This document shows positions 16,415-23,691 of a stretch of 35,012 bases of DNA, in pieces (position 1 is the first letter of the stretch; every line of letters begins with the position of its first letter). The notes beneath the pieces were generated by a model. It had not been told where the DNA came from and did not search any database. It saw nothing but the letters and a program-made list of their open reading frames with translations. Source of the DNA: Paenibacillus caui (GTDB taxonomy: Bacteria > Bacillota > Bacilli > Paenibacillales > Paenibacillaceae). The stretch spans positions 1-35,012 of the forward strand of contig NZ_JAIOGQ010000039.1 in the NCBI RefSeq assembly GCF_019904135.1, written 5' to 3'. The position numbers and the translations under genes are program-made.

Positions 16415-16613
16415 TTTCATCCTCCTCGTAAATAAAAATTTCTTCAATCGGCATCTGAAAATATCTGGCGATTTTAAACGCCAGCAGGATGGACGGATTG
16501 TAGCGGCCGTTTTCAAGCGAACCGATCGTTTGCCTGGAAACCTCCAGTGCCGCCGCCAATTCCTCCTGTTTAATGTTGCGCTGCTTGCGCAATTCTTCCA
16601 GCCTGTTCTTCAA
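16404..16613 (-). CDS. XRE-family (Cro/CI-type) transcriptional regulator
   Basis: A 69-aa protein that is almost entirely one helix-turn-helix domain: RLEELRKQRNIKQEELAAALEVSRQTIGSLENGRYNPSILLAFKIARYF, ending in an acidic tail. Such one-domain repressors dimerise and often control their own operon. The start is TTG at 16613, with GAGGTG 6 bases upstream. Two near-identical palindromic sites lie just upstream, overlapping the likely promoter, supporting autoregulation. It forms an overlapping pair with the membrane protein gene, an arrangement common in Firmicutes. Confidence 0.9.
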   Translation of the reverse strand: MKNRLEELRKQRNIKQEELAAALEVSRQTIGSLENGRYNPSILLAFKIARYFQMPIEEIFIYEEDENEH

Positions 16614-16633
16614 GTCAGCACCTCGGTCCTAAT

Positions 16634-16696
16634 GTAAAGTTAACTTTCCATTTGATCTTAGCACAGTATGGATTATATGTAAAGCAAACTTTCCAT
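16634..16696 (-). promoter_or_regulatory. Promoter region with two operator-like repeats
   Basis: GTAAAGTTAACTTTCCAT (16634-16651) and GTAAAGCAAACTTTCCAT (16679-16696) match at 16 of 18 positions and are 45 bases apart. The first contains the perfect palindrome AAAGTTAACTTT. On the - strand TTTACA (16683-16678) and TAAGAT (16660-16655) form a 17-base-spaced promoter; a perfect TATAAT also occurs at 16677-16672. Both repeats would overlap or flank the polymerase site, as expected of operators for the XRE protein. Binding is inferred. Confidence 0.65.
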
Positions 16697-16707
16697 AAGT
16701 GGAATCT

Positions 16708-16743
16708 ATAAAAAAATGACCTCCGCGAAAAAGCGGAAGTCAT
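16708..16743 (-). terminator. Terminator of serS
   Basis: On the - strand ATGACTTCCGC pairs with GCGGAGGTCAT and is followed by TTTTTTTA, just after the serS stop. Confidence 0.85.
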
Positions 16744-16760
16744 CTTGTGGCTGGCAGCAA

Positions 16761-18077
16761 TCAGCTCATAATCGTCTCCGGATTGCTGCTTTCGGCAGCG
16801 GGAGGAACGAGCTTGGTTCTGCCGCCCATGTATGGACGGAGCGCACGCGGGACGTAGATCGATCCGTCTTCCTGCTGGTGATTTTCAAGCAGTGGGATGA
16901 GGATGCGGGGTGTCGCTACAGCCGTGTTGTTCAGCGTATGGCAGTACTCAAGCTTTCCGTCCTCGTCACGGTAGCGGATGTTCGACCGGCGAGCCTGAAA
17001 ATCAAGCAGGTTGGACGACGAATGGGTTTCGCCGTAGCTGCCGCGGCTGGGCATCCACGTTTCGATGTCATACTGCTTGTAAGTTTTCTGCGACATGTCG
17101 CCGGTGCAGACGGCCATAACCCGGTAAGGCAGCTCCAGCAGCTGCAGAATTTCTTCGGCGTTGGCCGTAATTTCCTGAAGCAGTTGTTCCGAGAGAGCTG
17201 CATCGTTTCGGCAAAGGACGACCTGCTCCACCTTTGAAAACTGATGAACCCGGTACAGTCCGGTCGTATCCCTTCCGGCCGAGCCTACTTCGCTCCGGAA
17301 GCAGACCGACGCCGACGCTGCCCTGATCGGACATGCGACATCCACGATATCGCCGCTGTAATAGCTGATCAGCGGCACCTCCGCAGTCCCGACCAGCCAC
17401 CGGTCCTCGCCCGCAATGCGGTACGACTGATCTTCGCCAAGCGGGAAAAAACCGGTATGCACCATGGCTTCCGTCCCCACCATGAGGGGCACCTCCATGC
17501 AGGTAAAGCCTTTGCGGACCAGTACATCGAGGGCAAGCTGCTGCACAGCGCGATGCAGCCAGAATCCGTCCCCTGTAAGGTAATAATTTCGGCTGCCGGC
17601 TGTTTTGACGCCGCGGGCGATATCGATCATGCCGTGCAGCTGTCCGAGCTGGACATGATCTTTGGGAGTGAAAGGAAATTCGGGCGCCTTGCCAAAGCTC
17701 CGGACCATAACATTATCCTGATCCGAGCTTCCTCGCGGCGTATCCGGCGATACCGGATTCGGGACAAGCAGCATGAGCCGGTTGAAATGGTCGACCGCTT
17801 CCCTCCAGACCCGCTGCGCTTCTTCCAGCCGGCTGTTGTTCTCTTTAACTTTTTGCTTGAGCGTTTGCGCTTCGGTTTTGCCGCCTTGCTGCATGGCCGC
17901 GTGAATGGCTCCCGTGAGCGCATTTCGATTTTGTCTGAGCTGCTCCATCTCCTGCAGCAGATTTCTCCGCTTTTGGTCCCACATAAGCAGGTCACTGAGT
18001 GAAACATCGATTCCTTTCTGGTCCGCGATTTCCTGAAGCTCTGCGGCATGTTCCCTGATCCATTTGATGTCAAGCAT
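16761..18077 (-). CDS. serS: Serine--tRNA ligase
   Basis: Charges tRNA-Ser (and tRNA-Sec where present) with serine. 438 aa. The N-terminal tRNA-binding coiled coil covers about 35-100. The class II catalytic domain shows TAEVPLI (231-237), motif 2 with FRSEVGSAGRDTTGLYRVHQF (begins at 260), and motif 3 near the end (NTAVATPRILIPLLENHQ, then YMGG). AAGGAG lies 9 bases before the ATG. Expression is controlled by the T-box leader upstream. One or two substitutions, such as AAS for the usual EAG in the IRAASAS stretch, are unremarkable. Confidence 0.97.
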   Translation of the reverse strand: MLDIKWIREHAAELQEIADQKGIDVSLSDLLMWDQKRRNLLQEMEQLRQNRNALTGAIHAAMQQGGKTEAQTLKQKVKENNSRLEEAQRVWREAVDHFNRLMLLVPNPVSPDTPRGSSDQDNVMVRSFGKAPEFPFTPKDHVQLGQLHGMIDIARGVKTAGSRNYYLTGDGFWLHRAVQQLALDVLVRKGFTCMEVPLMVGTEAMVHTGFFPLGEDQSYRIAGEDRWLVGTAEVPLISYYSGDIVDVACPIRAASASVCFRSEVGSAGRDTTGLYRVHQFSKVEQVVLCRNDAALSEQLLQEITANAEEILQLLELPYRVMAVCTGDMSQKTYKQYDIETWMPSRGSYGETHSSSNLLDFQARRSNIRYRDEDGKLEYCHTLNNTAVATPRILIPLLENHQQEDGSIYVPRALRPYMGGRTKLVPPAAESSNPETIMS

Positions 18078-18100
18078 TTACACCGTCTCCTTTGTCCTAA

Positions 18101-18312
18101 AAATACAAAAAGCGCCCTCGTCTTTTGGGACGAGGAGCGCTTGGACTCGCGGTGCCACCCAACTTGACATTATTCCAGGGGAATAATGTCCTCTTTGGTT
18201 CCGCGGTAACGGGCGGTGCCGGTTAACTTAGGGGAGAGCCTTAAGCTTCCCTTGACGAAAACGCCTCCGAGTTGGATGCTCTTCACAGGCATAATCAGGA
18301 ATTATTGACTTT
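18101..18312 (-). promoter_or_regulatory. T-box riboswitch (tRNA-Ser responsive) of serS
   Basis: The T-box sequence TGGGTGGCACCGCGA is exact on the - strand at 18161-18147. It precedes a terminator hairpin (AAGCGCTCCTCGTC pairing with GACGAGGGCGCTT, 18142-18110) and a T-run. An upstream stem (GACATTATTCC/GGAATAATGTC, 18191-18166) precedes it. Stem I occupies about 18310-18215. A serine specifier is inferred from serS; UCC or AGC codons occur near 18272-18280 but I could not fix the specifier loop. Uncharged tRNA-Ser would favour antitermination. Confidence 0.93.
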
Positions 18313-18318
18313 TCACAC

Positions 18319-18347
18319 AGTATAGCGAAGCGCGCCGTTTTTTGCAA
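18319..18347 (-). promoter_or_regulatory. Sigma-A promoter of the serS T-box transcript
   Basis: TTGCAA (18347-18342) and TATACT (18324-18319) on the - strand, 17 bases apart. RNA start predicted near 18312. Confidence 0.75.
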
Positions 18348-18393
18348 GCAGGACAGGCGCTTGGCAGCCGTCTTTATATCCGGAAGCTCTATC

Positions 18394-19431
18394 TTAAGCG
18401 CCCACATACGCTCCAAGCAAACGCGCCGTATTCACCACGGCCTGCTTCGTCGTACGCTCCATGGCGTGGGAGGCGTGAACGCCCGGCCCGATCAGGGCTG
18501 CACGGATATTATGGCCAGCGCGCAGCGCTGCGGATGCGTCAGATCCGTACTGCGGGTAAATGTCGACGGCATACGGAATGTTTTCCCGTTTGGCCAGTTC
18601 AATCAACTTGCTTGTCATATCGTAATCATACGGACCGCTGGAATCTTTTGCGCAAATCGAAACGTCGGTCTCCTTGCAGGACAGGTCGTCGCCTATACAG
18701 CCCATATCCACAGCGATCATTTCCCGGATGCCTTCCGGGATAAAGGCGGCCCCATGGCCGACTTCTTCATAATTGGAAATGAGCAGCACCAGATCGCGTT
18801 TCGGTATCCACCCTTCACGCTTGGAGGATTCAAGCAGGCCAAACAGGGCGGCGACACTGGCTTTATCATCGATGTGGCGGGATTTGATGAACCCGCTCTT
18901 TGTTACGACGGCCCGCGCATCGAACGAAATGAAATCGCCGTTGTTAATGCCCAGCTTTAGCACATCGTCTTTGGTTTCAACGAGCTCATCGATGCGAACC
19001 TCCATATTTTTCTCCTGGCGCGGAAACTCTCTAGCATCGCTGTACACGTGAACGGAAGGATGCGTGGACAGGATCGTGCCGGTGTAGGTTCTGCCATCGC
19101 GCGTATGTATTTGGCAGTATTCATTTTCAATGCTGTGCATCATAAATCCGCCGACGGACGTAATGGCAAGTGTGCCGCGGGAGGTCACGGAACGGACGAT
19201 CGCTCCCAAGGTATCGACGTGGGCGCTTAAGCAAAGCGGGCTCAAATGGTCTTCTCCCTGAAGTCTGAGAATGCCCCCGCCTTTCGCGTTACGCTCAAAG
19301 GGAACTCCCAGCTTGTCCGCTTCATCTTCTATGATCTGCATGACATGGTGGGTATATCCGCTCGGACTTGGTGTATCCAGCAGCTTTTTAAGCAGGGTAA
19401 TGACGTATTCTTCATGGATGGTAATGGACAT
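18394..19431 (-). CDS. M42-family glutamyl aminopeptidase/endoglucanase-like metallopeptidase
   Basis: A cytoplasmic di-metal aminopeptidase, 345 aa, that probably trims peptides. Metal and catalytic residues: H71 and D73 (LSAHVDTLG), the bridging aspartate in RHIDDKAS, E222/E223 (SNYEEVGHG), D242 (AVDMG) and H319/H322 (GVHASHAMERT). The PDZ-like insertion of this family lies at about 80-160. The ATG at 19431 has AGGAGG 10 bases upstream. It lies 29 bases downstream of the LapA-like gene, likely in the same transcript, and upstream of the independent serS promoter. Oligopeptidase F just beyond suggests a shared theme of peptide breakdown. Confidence 0.92.
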   Translation of the reverse strand: MSITIHEEYVITLLKKLLDTPSPSGYTHHVMQIIEDEADKLGVPFERNAKGGGILRLQGEDHLSPLCLSAHVDTLGAIVRSVTSRGTLAITSVGGFMMHSIENEYCQIHTRDGRTYTGTILSTHPSVHVYSDAREFPRQEKNMEVRIDELVETKDDVLKLGINNGDFISFDARAVVTKSGFIKSRHIDDKASVAALFGLLESSKREGWIPKRDLVLLISNYEEVGHGAAFIPEGIREMIAVDMGCIGDDLSCKETDVSICAKDSSGPYDYDMTSKLIELAKRENIPYAVDIYPQYGSDASAALRAGHNIRAALIGPGVHASHAMERTTKQAVVNTARLLGAYVGA

Positions 19432-19460
19432 GGATATGGAACCTCCTGACAGAACCTGGA

Positions 19461-19817
19461 TTAAATGTTTCCGTTATGAATGGCCGGATTTTCGGACGGT
19501 GCCCCTTCGGCATTTTCATTATTGGAAACCGCCGCTGGAGCAGGCGCATCCGGATCATAGCCGGTCTCATCCTGAATACGCTGCAGCTTGGCGTTCAGCT
19601 GCTTGACCTGTTTCTGCAACCGGAAGCTGCGATAAATGCCGAAGGCGCCAACAATAATTCCGCCAAGCAGCGTGCTGCCTAAAATGAGCAGTATAAGCGG
19701 AAGCGTCACGGAACCGAACAACAGATTGACCCGCACCGGATCTACATTAATAACCGCAAAAACGGCAGTGATCAAGGCGAAAATGAGCGCGAGAATCAGT
19801 GACCATTGTATTTTCAA
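19461..19817 (-). CDS. LapA (DUF1049) domain membrane protein
   Basis: A 118-aa protein with two transmembrane helices (about 4-25 and 36-60), the NVDPVRVNLLFG loop typical of LapA/DUF1049 between them, a short coiled coil (about 65-85) and an Ala/Pro/Asn-rich polar tail. In Gram-negatives LapA relates to LPS assembly, which does not apply here; in Firmicutes the role is unknown. The start is TTG at 19817, with a GGGGG ribosome binding site 7 bases upstream. A terminator precedes it, so it has its own promoter. Confidence 0.85.
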   Translation of the reverse strand: MKIQWSLILALIFALITAVFAVINVDPVRVNLLFGSVTLPLILLILGSTLLGGIIVGAFGIYRSFRLQKQVKQLNAKLQRIQDETGYDPDAPAPAAVSNNENAEGAPSENPAIHNGNI

Positions 19818-19856
19818 ATAAAAACCCCCTTATCTTTCTGTTTCACTACCTGTGAA

Positions 19857-19894
19857 CAGTATAAAATCCCTTGCCCTGCCCGGGCAAGGGATTT
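19857..19894 (-). terminator. Terminator-like hairpin between pepF and the LapA gene
   Basis: A perfect 13-bp stem (AAATCCCTTGCCC and GGGCAAGGGATTT, 5-base loop) is followed on the - strand by TTTTATAC. It is the last of three hairpins after pepF. Confidence 0.75.
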
Positions 19895-19900
19895 GTTCAA

Positions 19901-19941
19901 CTATAAGAAAGTATAAGTGAAAGCCCTATACTTTCTTATAG
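19901..19941. repeat. Perfect 15-bp inverted repeat
   Basis: CTATAAGAAAGTATA at 19901-19915 and its exact reverse complement at 19927-19941, with an 11-base loop. AT-rich, without a T-tract on either side. It sits between two other hairpins; function unknown. Confidence 0.8.
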
Positions 19942-19949
19942 TTCTCGAA

Positions 19950-19992
19950 AGAAACGGATACCGTCTTTGTAAAGGACGGAATTGCCGTTTCT
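19950..19992 (-). terminator. Two-tier hairpin just after pepF, possible terminator
   Basis: AGAAACGG/CCGTTTCT outer arms and CCGTC/GACGG inner arms form an interrupted stem 16 bases after the pepF stop. The sequence that follows on the - strand (TTTCG) is only weakly T-rich. Confidence 0.5.
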
Positions 19993-20007
19993 ACTTGATC
20001 CGGAACA

Positions 20008-21936
20008 TTACTTGGTGAGCTGCTCCATTTGCTCGATGACGTCCTTAAAGACGCTCATCGCGTCACGCACCGGCTGTGGTGAAGACATATCGACGCCGGC
20101 TTTGCTCAGAATATTGATGGAGTAATCACTGCCCCCGCTCTTGAGGAAGCCGAGATAGCGGTCCACGGCCGGCTGCCCCTCTTCCAGAATCTGTTTCGAA
20201 AAGCTGGTAGCTGCCGAGAAGCCTGTCGCGTATTTGTACACGTAAAAGCTTCTGTAGAAATGCGGAATGCGGGCCCATTCCATTTCGATATCTTTATCGA
20301 CCACCATGTCATCGCCGTGATATTTGCGGTTCAGTTCATAGTAGATGGAGGACAGCTCCTGCGGCGTCATGGAAACGCCGGCTTCAGCGCGTTCATGAAC
20401 GATCTTCTCGAATTCGGCAAACATCGTCTGGCGGAACACCGTCGTCCGGAACTGGTCTGCATAGTAAGTGAGCAGATACAGCTTTTGCTTCGGATTGTCG
20501 GCATGCTTAAGGAGATAATCCATCAGCAGCGCCTCGTTGGTTGTTGAAGCTACCTCGGCCAGGAAAATGGTATATTGGGCGTCGCGATAAGGCAGTGCTT
20601 CATCCGAATAATACGAGTGCAGCGCATGGCCCATTTCGTGCGCCAGGGTGAACATGCTGTTCAAATTGTCTTTGTGATTCAGCAGCACATAGGGATGGGT
20701 GCCGTAAGCGCCCCAGCTGTACGCGCCCGTACGTTTGCCTTCATTTTCATAAACGTCGATCCAGCGGTTATCGAAGCCTTCCTGAAGAGTCTTGATATAA
20801 TCGTCTCCCAGCGGCTTAAGGCCTTCGGCGCACAATTGCTTGGCTTCTTCAAAAGAGATATCCCATTTGTATTCTTCCACGAGAGGAGCGAACAAATCGT
20901 ACATATGCAGCTCATTCACGCCCAGCAGCTTTTTGCGAAGCTTCATATAGCGGTGAAGCAGCGGGAGGCTCTCGTGAATCGTGCTGATCAGATTGTTGTA
21001 GACATCCACGGAAATATTGTCTGAATAAAGCGACATTTCCAGAACGGAAGGATATTTGCGGGCCTTCGCGTAAAACATGTTTTTATTGATATTCGCACTC
21101 AGCGTAGCGGCGAGCGTGTTCTTTTGCTTGCTGTATGTTTCGTATACGGCTTTAAATGCCTGACGGCGCACTTCCCGGTCCGGATTCTCCAGGAATTGAA
21201 TATAGCTGCCGTGGGTAAGTTCTACTTCTTTGCCGTTTTCATCCTTGATTTTCGGAAATTTCATGTCCGCATTGTTGAGCATGCCAAAAATGTTTTGGGG
21301 AGCTTGCGACAAGTTCCCGACCTGAGCCAGCAGCGCTTCCTCCGCTTTGGAGAGCACGTGTGCTTTCTCCCGTTTGATCTCTGTCAAGGTAAAGCGGAAT
21401 GGCTTCAGTTCCTCGCTTTCGATCAGGTTGTCAAGCTCGGCTTCCGGTAAAGAGAGAATCTCCGGTGTGATAAAGGAAAGCGCCTCGCCGGCTTCAACGC
21501 TCAGCTTTTTAGCTTTTTCGAGCAGCGCCTGGTATGTAGGATTGGCGGTATCTTCGTCGTGGTGCAGGTGCGCGTATACAAAGAGACGTTCGGTTTCAAG
21601 GCCGAGGCGGTCTTCAAGTTCAAATATCGCCTTGATCTGTTCTGCGGAAGTCAGCTTGCCTTCAAATCCGGCTGCTTTCTTCAAGTCTTTCTTAAGCCCC
21701 TCGAAAGCCTGGTCCCAAGCCTGCTCGCTTGGAAAAATATCCTCCAGGTTCCAAGTGTTCTCTTTGGATACTTCGGAACGTTTAAGCAGTGTACTACTCA
21801 TGGGTGAAATCCTCCTCGAATGAATATATGAAGACCTGTCATCCTGCCCTGCGGACAAGACATCTGAAGGCAAAGGCACGGCGGCAATGAGTACGCTGCC
21901 TGCCAGAAGAAGGGGGATGACGCTCGTTCTTTTCAT
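20008..21936 (-). CDS. pepF: M3-family oligoendopeptidase F, with a possible N-terminal signal-peptide extension
   Basis: A zinc oligopeptidase that degrades short peptides. The core protein begins at MSSTLLKRSEV (ATG at 21801, GAGGAGG 9 bases upstream) and is 597 aa, the normal PepF length. The zinc motif HEMGH is at 388-392 of the core, and the third ligand lies in FLAEVASTTNE. The frame stays open upstream to 21936, and the extra 45 residues look like a signal peptide: MKRTS, a hydrophobic core (about 6-22), then a polar PSDVLSAGQ cleavage-like region. That upstream ATG lacks a good ribosome binding site. The short cytoplasmic form is the safer call; both forms may be made. Coordinates here cover the long form. 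Confidence 0.9.
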   Translation of the reverse strand: MKRTSVIPLLLAGSVLIAAVPLPSDVLSAGQDDRSSYIHSRRISPMSSTLLKRSEVSKENTWNLEDIFPSEQAWDQAFEGLKKDLKKAAGFEGKLTSAEQIKAIFELEDRLGLETERLFVYAHLHHDEDTANPTYQALLEKAKKLSVEAGEALSFITPEILSLPEAELDNLIESEELKPFRFTLTEIKREKAHVLSKAEEALLAQVGNLSQAPQNIFGMLNNADMKFPKIKDENGKEVELTHGSYIQFLENPDREVRRQAFKAVYETYSKQKNTLAATLSANINKNMFYAKARKYPSVLEMSLYSDNISVDVYNNLISTIHESLPLLHRYMKLRKKLLGVNELHMYDLFAPLVEEYKWDISFEEAKQLCAEGLKPLGDDYIKTLQEGFDNRWIDVYENEGKRTGAYSWGAYGTHPYVLLNHKDNLNSMFTLAHEMGHALHSYYSDEALPYRDAQYTIFLAEVASTTNEALLMDYLLKHADNPKQKLYLLTYYADQFRTTVFRQTMFAEFEKIVHERAEAGVSMTPQELSSIYYELNRKYHGDDMVVDKDIEMEWARIPHFYRSFYVYKYATGFSAATSFSKQILEEGQPAVDRYLGFLKSGGSDYSINILSKAGVDMSSPQPVRDAMSVFKDVIEQMEQLTK

Positions 21937-22025
21937 AGTTCAAGGCCCGCTTTCTTTTTTGGCCTTTAGTATGACCCCTTTATCTGCCAATTATTTTGCC
22001 GTTGTCCGCAGCCTTTCACGACAGT

Positions 22026-22247
22026 TCAGGGGAAAAAACTGTAAATAATCAGAGCAAACGCGGCGACGACCATAAAGACAGAGAACAAGGCGAGTCCGCG
22101 TTTGAAGCGGGGCGGAATGTTATTTCTGCTGAGCAGCACTACGATCGCCATTGCGAAAGCTACAATGACAAAGATGGTAACATCTGAAGAATTCATAATA
22201 TTCGTTCTCATACTCCTTCGGCTTTTAAGATAAACCGGCTGATTCAA
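22026..22247 (-). CDS. Small two-helix membrane protein, unknown function
   Basis: A 73-aa protein with two hydrophobic segments (about 22-40 and 50-71) separated by a basic SRNNIPPRFKRG loop. The start shown is TTG at 22247, which overlaps the stop of the upstream gene (TTGA) behind AAGGAAA. ATGs at 22211 and 22196 are alternatives; AAGGAG lies directly in front of the first. I do not recognise the family. Confidence 0.6.
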   Translation of the reverse strand: MNQPVYLKSRRSMRTNIMNSSDVTIFVIVAFAMAIVVLLSRNNIPPRFKRGLALFSVFMVVAAFALIIYSFFP

Positions 22248-22477
22248 ATTTCCTTAAACGCGTTCATAATGTCCTGCCACTCCGCTTCCCGGTCCTTGAA
22301 ATCTTCCTTCGGGAAACGCTTTTCAGCCCATTGCATCAGAGCCGGACGGCTGAGGAAAGTATGGCTTTCTTCGCCCCATTGATCGGAAATTTCCCGTAAG
22401 ATCAGCGACTTTCCTTGAACTTCAACGGTCATCATGTTCCATTTGTCTTTTTTGTAAATTTGGTGCTTTTTGATCAT
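22244..22477 (-). CDS. Conserved-looking small hypothetical protein
   Basis: A 77-aa soluble, charged protein. It begins with a lysine-rich segment, then a beta-strand-like MMTVEVQGKSLILREISDQW, then an amphipathic helical half with two tryptophans (LMQWAEKRF, AEWQDIMNAF). The ATG at 22477 has GGAG-like bases 10 or more upstream. It overlaps the start of the small membrane protein gene by three bases, suggesting coupled translation. It is divergent from the cold-shock gene. Function not recognised. Confidence 0.65.
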   Translation of the reverse strand: MIKKHQIYKKDKWNMMTVEVQGKSLILREISDQWGEESHTFLSRPALMQWAEKRFPKEDFKDREAEWQDIMNAFKEI

Positions 22478-22616
22478 GGCTTGACCTGCTCCATTTCTCC
22501 TGATGATTTAGATGTAATCTTTTTTAAAAATCATAACCCAGCATTTACCGGAAAGCAAATGATATACGGGGCGTAATATGACCCGGCCATTTCCGGTTTG
22601 GCGTACAAGTTTACTT

Positions 22617-22630
22617 AGCAAGCGCTTTAA
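22617..22630. promoter_or_regulatory. Possible CcpA cre-like site
   Basis: AGCAAGCGCTTTAA matches the cre core AAGCGCTT and about 11 of 14 consensus positions. It lies 8 bases upstream of the csp -35 box. Weak evidence; could be chance. Confidence 0.25.
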
Positions 22631-22638
22631 ATCATACA

Positions 22639-22667
22639 TTGCATTCTCAAAACGGATGCAGTATAAT
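22639..22667 (+). promoter_or_regulatory. Sigma-A promoter of the cold-shock gene
   Basis: TTGCAT (22639-22644) and TATAAT (22662-22667) with a 17-base spacer, near consensus. It predicts a leader of about 39 bases that contains the small hairpin TCGTC/GACGA (22676-22691) followed by TATTTTT. Confidence 0.8.
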
Positions 22668-22712
22668 ACAGGTAATCGTCCTCGATGACGATATTTTTAG
22701 GAGGTTGTTCAC

Positions 22713-22910
22713 TTGAAAGGTACAGTTAAATGGTTTAACGCAGAAAAAGGCTATGGCTTCATTCAAGTTGAAGGTGGCGAAGACGTATTTGTACACTTCT
22801 CCGCAATCCAAGGCGAAGGCTTCAAAACTTTGGACGAAGGTCAGGAAGTTGAATTCGAAATTACTGAAGGCAACCGTGGCCCTCAAGCCGCTAACGTAAT
22901 CAAATTATAA
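22713..22910 (+). CDS. Cold-shock protein (CspA/CspB family)
   Basis: A 65-aa single OB-fold RNA chaperone that binds single-stranded RNA and DNA. RNP1 (KGYGFIQV, 12-19) and RNP2 (VFVHF, 25-29) are intact, as is the KWFN start. The start is TTG at 22713, with TAGGAGG 8 bases upstream. Codon choice is strongly biased (GAA, GGC, AAA), suggesting high expression. It has its own near-consensus promoter and terminator. Which csp paralogue this is cannot be told from the window. Confidence 0.96.
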   Translation: MKGTVKWFNAEKGYGFIQVEGGEDVFVHFSAIQGEGFKTLDEGQEVEFEITEGNRGPQAANVIKL

Positions 22911-22962
22911 GAAGGTCTCCGCTTAGGGCGGATAACTTATAAAGTTTAGGTTTCGGCACATG

Positions 22963-22998
22963 ATAAAGACACAGCTTCTCGTAAGCTGTGTCTTTTTG
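22963..22998 (+). terminator. Terminator of the cold-shock gene
   Basis: A perfect 12-bp stem, AAGACACAGCTT and AAGCTGTGTCTT, with a 5-base loop and a TTT tail. Confidence 0.9.
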
Positions 22999-23018
22999 CT
23001 GAGCTTATTTTTAAAGTA

Positions 23019-23501
23019 TCAGTTCCAGTAACCTTCATGGACAGCTATGATTTCCTGTTCAAGCTCCTCGAAAGGACCGATGACCTCAATATTTTTCTGG
23101 GAGCGCGAAAAGATCTCCCGGCAGGGGATGTCCAGCGTAGGATTTTGTTCATGGTTCCCCGTCAGTTCAAGCAGCCGTTTTTCAGGAAGGCCATAAACAA
23201 CCTTGCCCACATTTCCCCAATAAATGGATCCCGAACACATAGCGCATGGTTCTACTGACGTATACAAGGTACAGTTCCACAGAAAATCGCGGCTATACTT
23301 TTTGGACGCCGCTTCCATCAGGGTAGTCTCTGCATGGCCGGTACAATTGGATTCCGTAATTTCGATGTTCTCCTGCTCAAGCAGGATCCGTCCCTGATCG
23401 TCCGCAAGCAAAGCTCCAAACGGGGTGTTGCCGTTACGTTTTGAACTTTCCGAAATTTCAATGCACCGTCTTAACAACAATAAATGATCGTCTCTGTTCA
23501 T
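23019..23501 (-). CDS. Nucleoside/nucleobase deaminase (CMP/dCMP deaminase fold, guanine deaminase-like)
   Basis: A 160-aa zinc deaminase. The zinc and catalytic residues are H56-A-E58 and P-C86-A-M-C89, the signature of the cytidine deaminase-like/TadA superfamily. TPFGALLAD and MCSGSIYWGNVGKVVYGL resemble GuaD-like purine deaminases more than the tRNA editor TadA. Substrate unproven. The ATG at 23501 has GGAG 7 bases upstream; an in-frame ATG at 23519 overlaps that site. Monocistronic, convergent with the cold-shock gene. Confidence 0.88.
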   Translation of the reverse strand: MNRDDHLLLLRRCIEISESSKRNGNTPFGALLADDQGRILLEQENIEITESNCTGHAETTLMEAASKKYSRDFLWNCTLYTSVEPCAMCSGSIYWGNVGKVVYGLPEKRLLELTGNHEQNPTLDIPCREIFSRSQKNIEVIGPFEELEQEIIAVHEGYWN

Positions 23502-23691
23502 ACGCCCACTCCACCTCATTTCAAATCTAGTATTTCCTAAATTTAAAGGATGAACGGCAAAAAGTCATCACAAGCTTTCGAACGAAACCGGAATCTTGTA
23601 AAATGTCACAAGAAACCGGGAATTTTTTGACCGAGATATAAATGGGATGCTAAACTTTTGCTTAAGAATGCGACCGGATAGGAGGAGTAAC

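Noticed and set aside
22617..22630. CcpA cre site as a firm regulatory call
   Set aside because: Only the palindromic core is good and the flanks miss three positions; kept only as a low-confidence feature.
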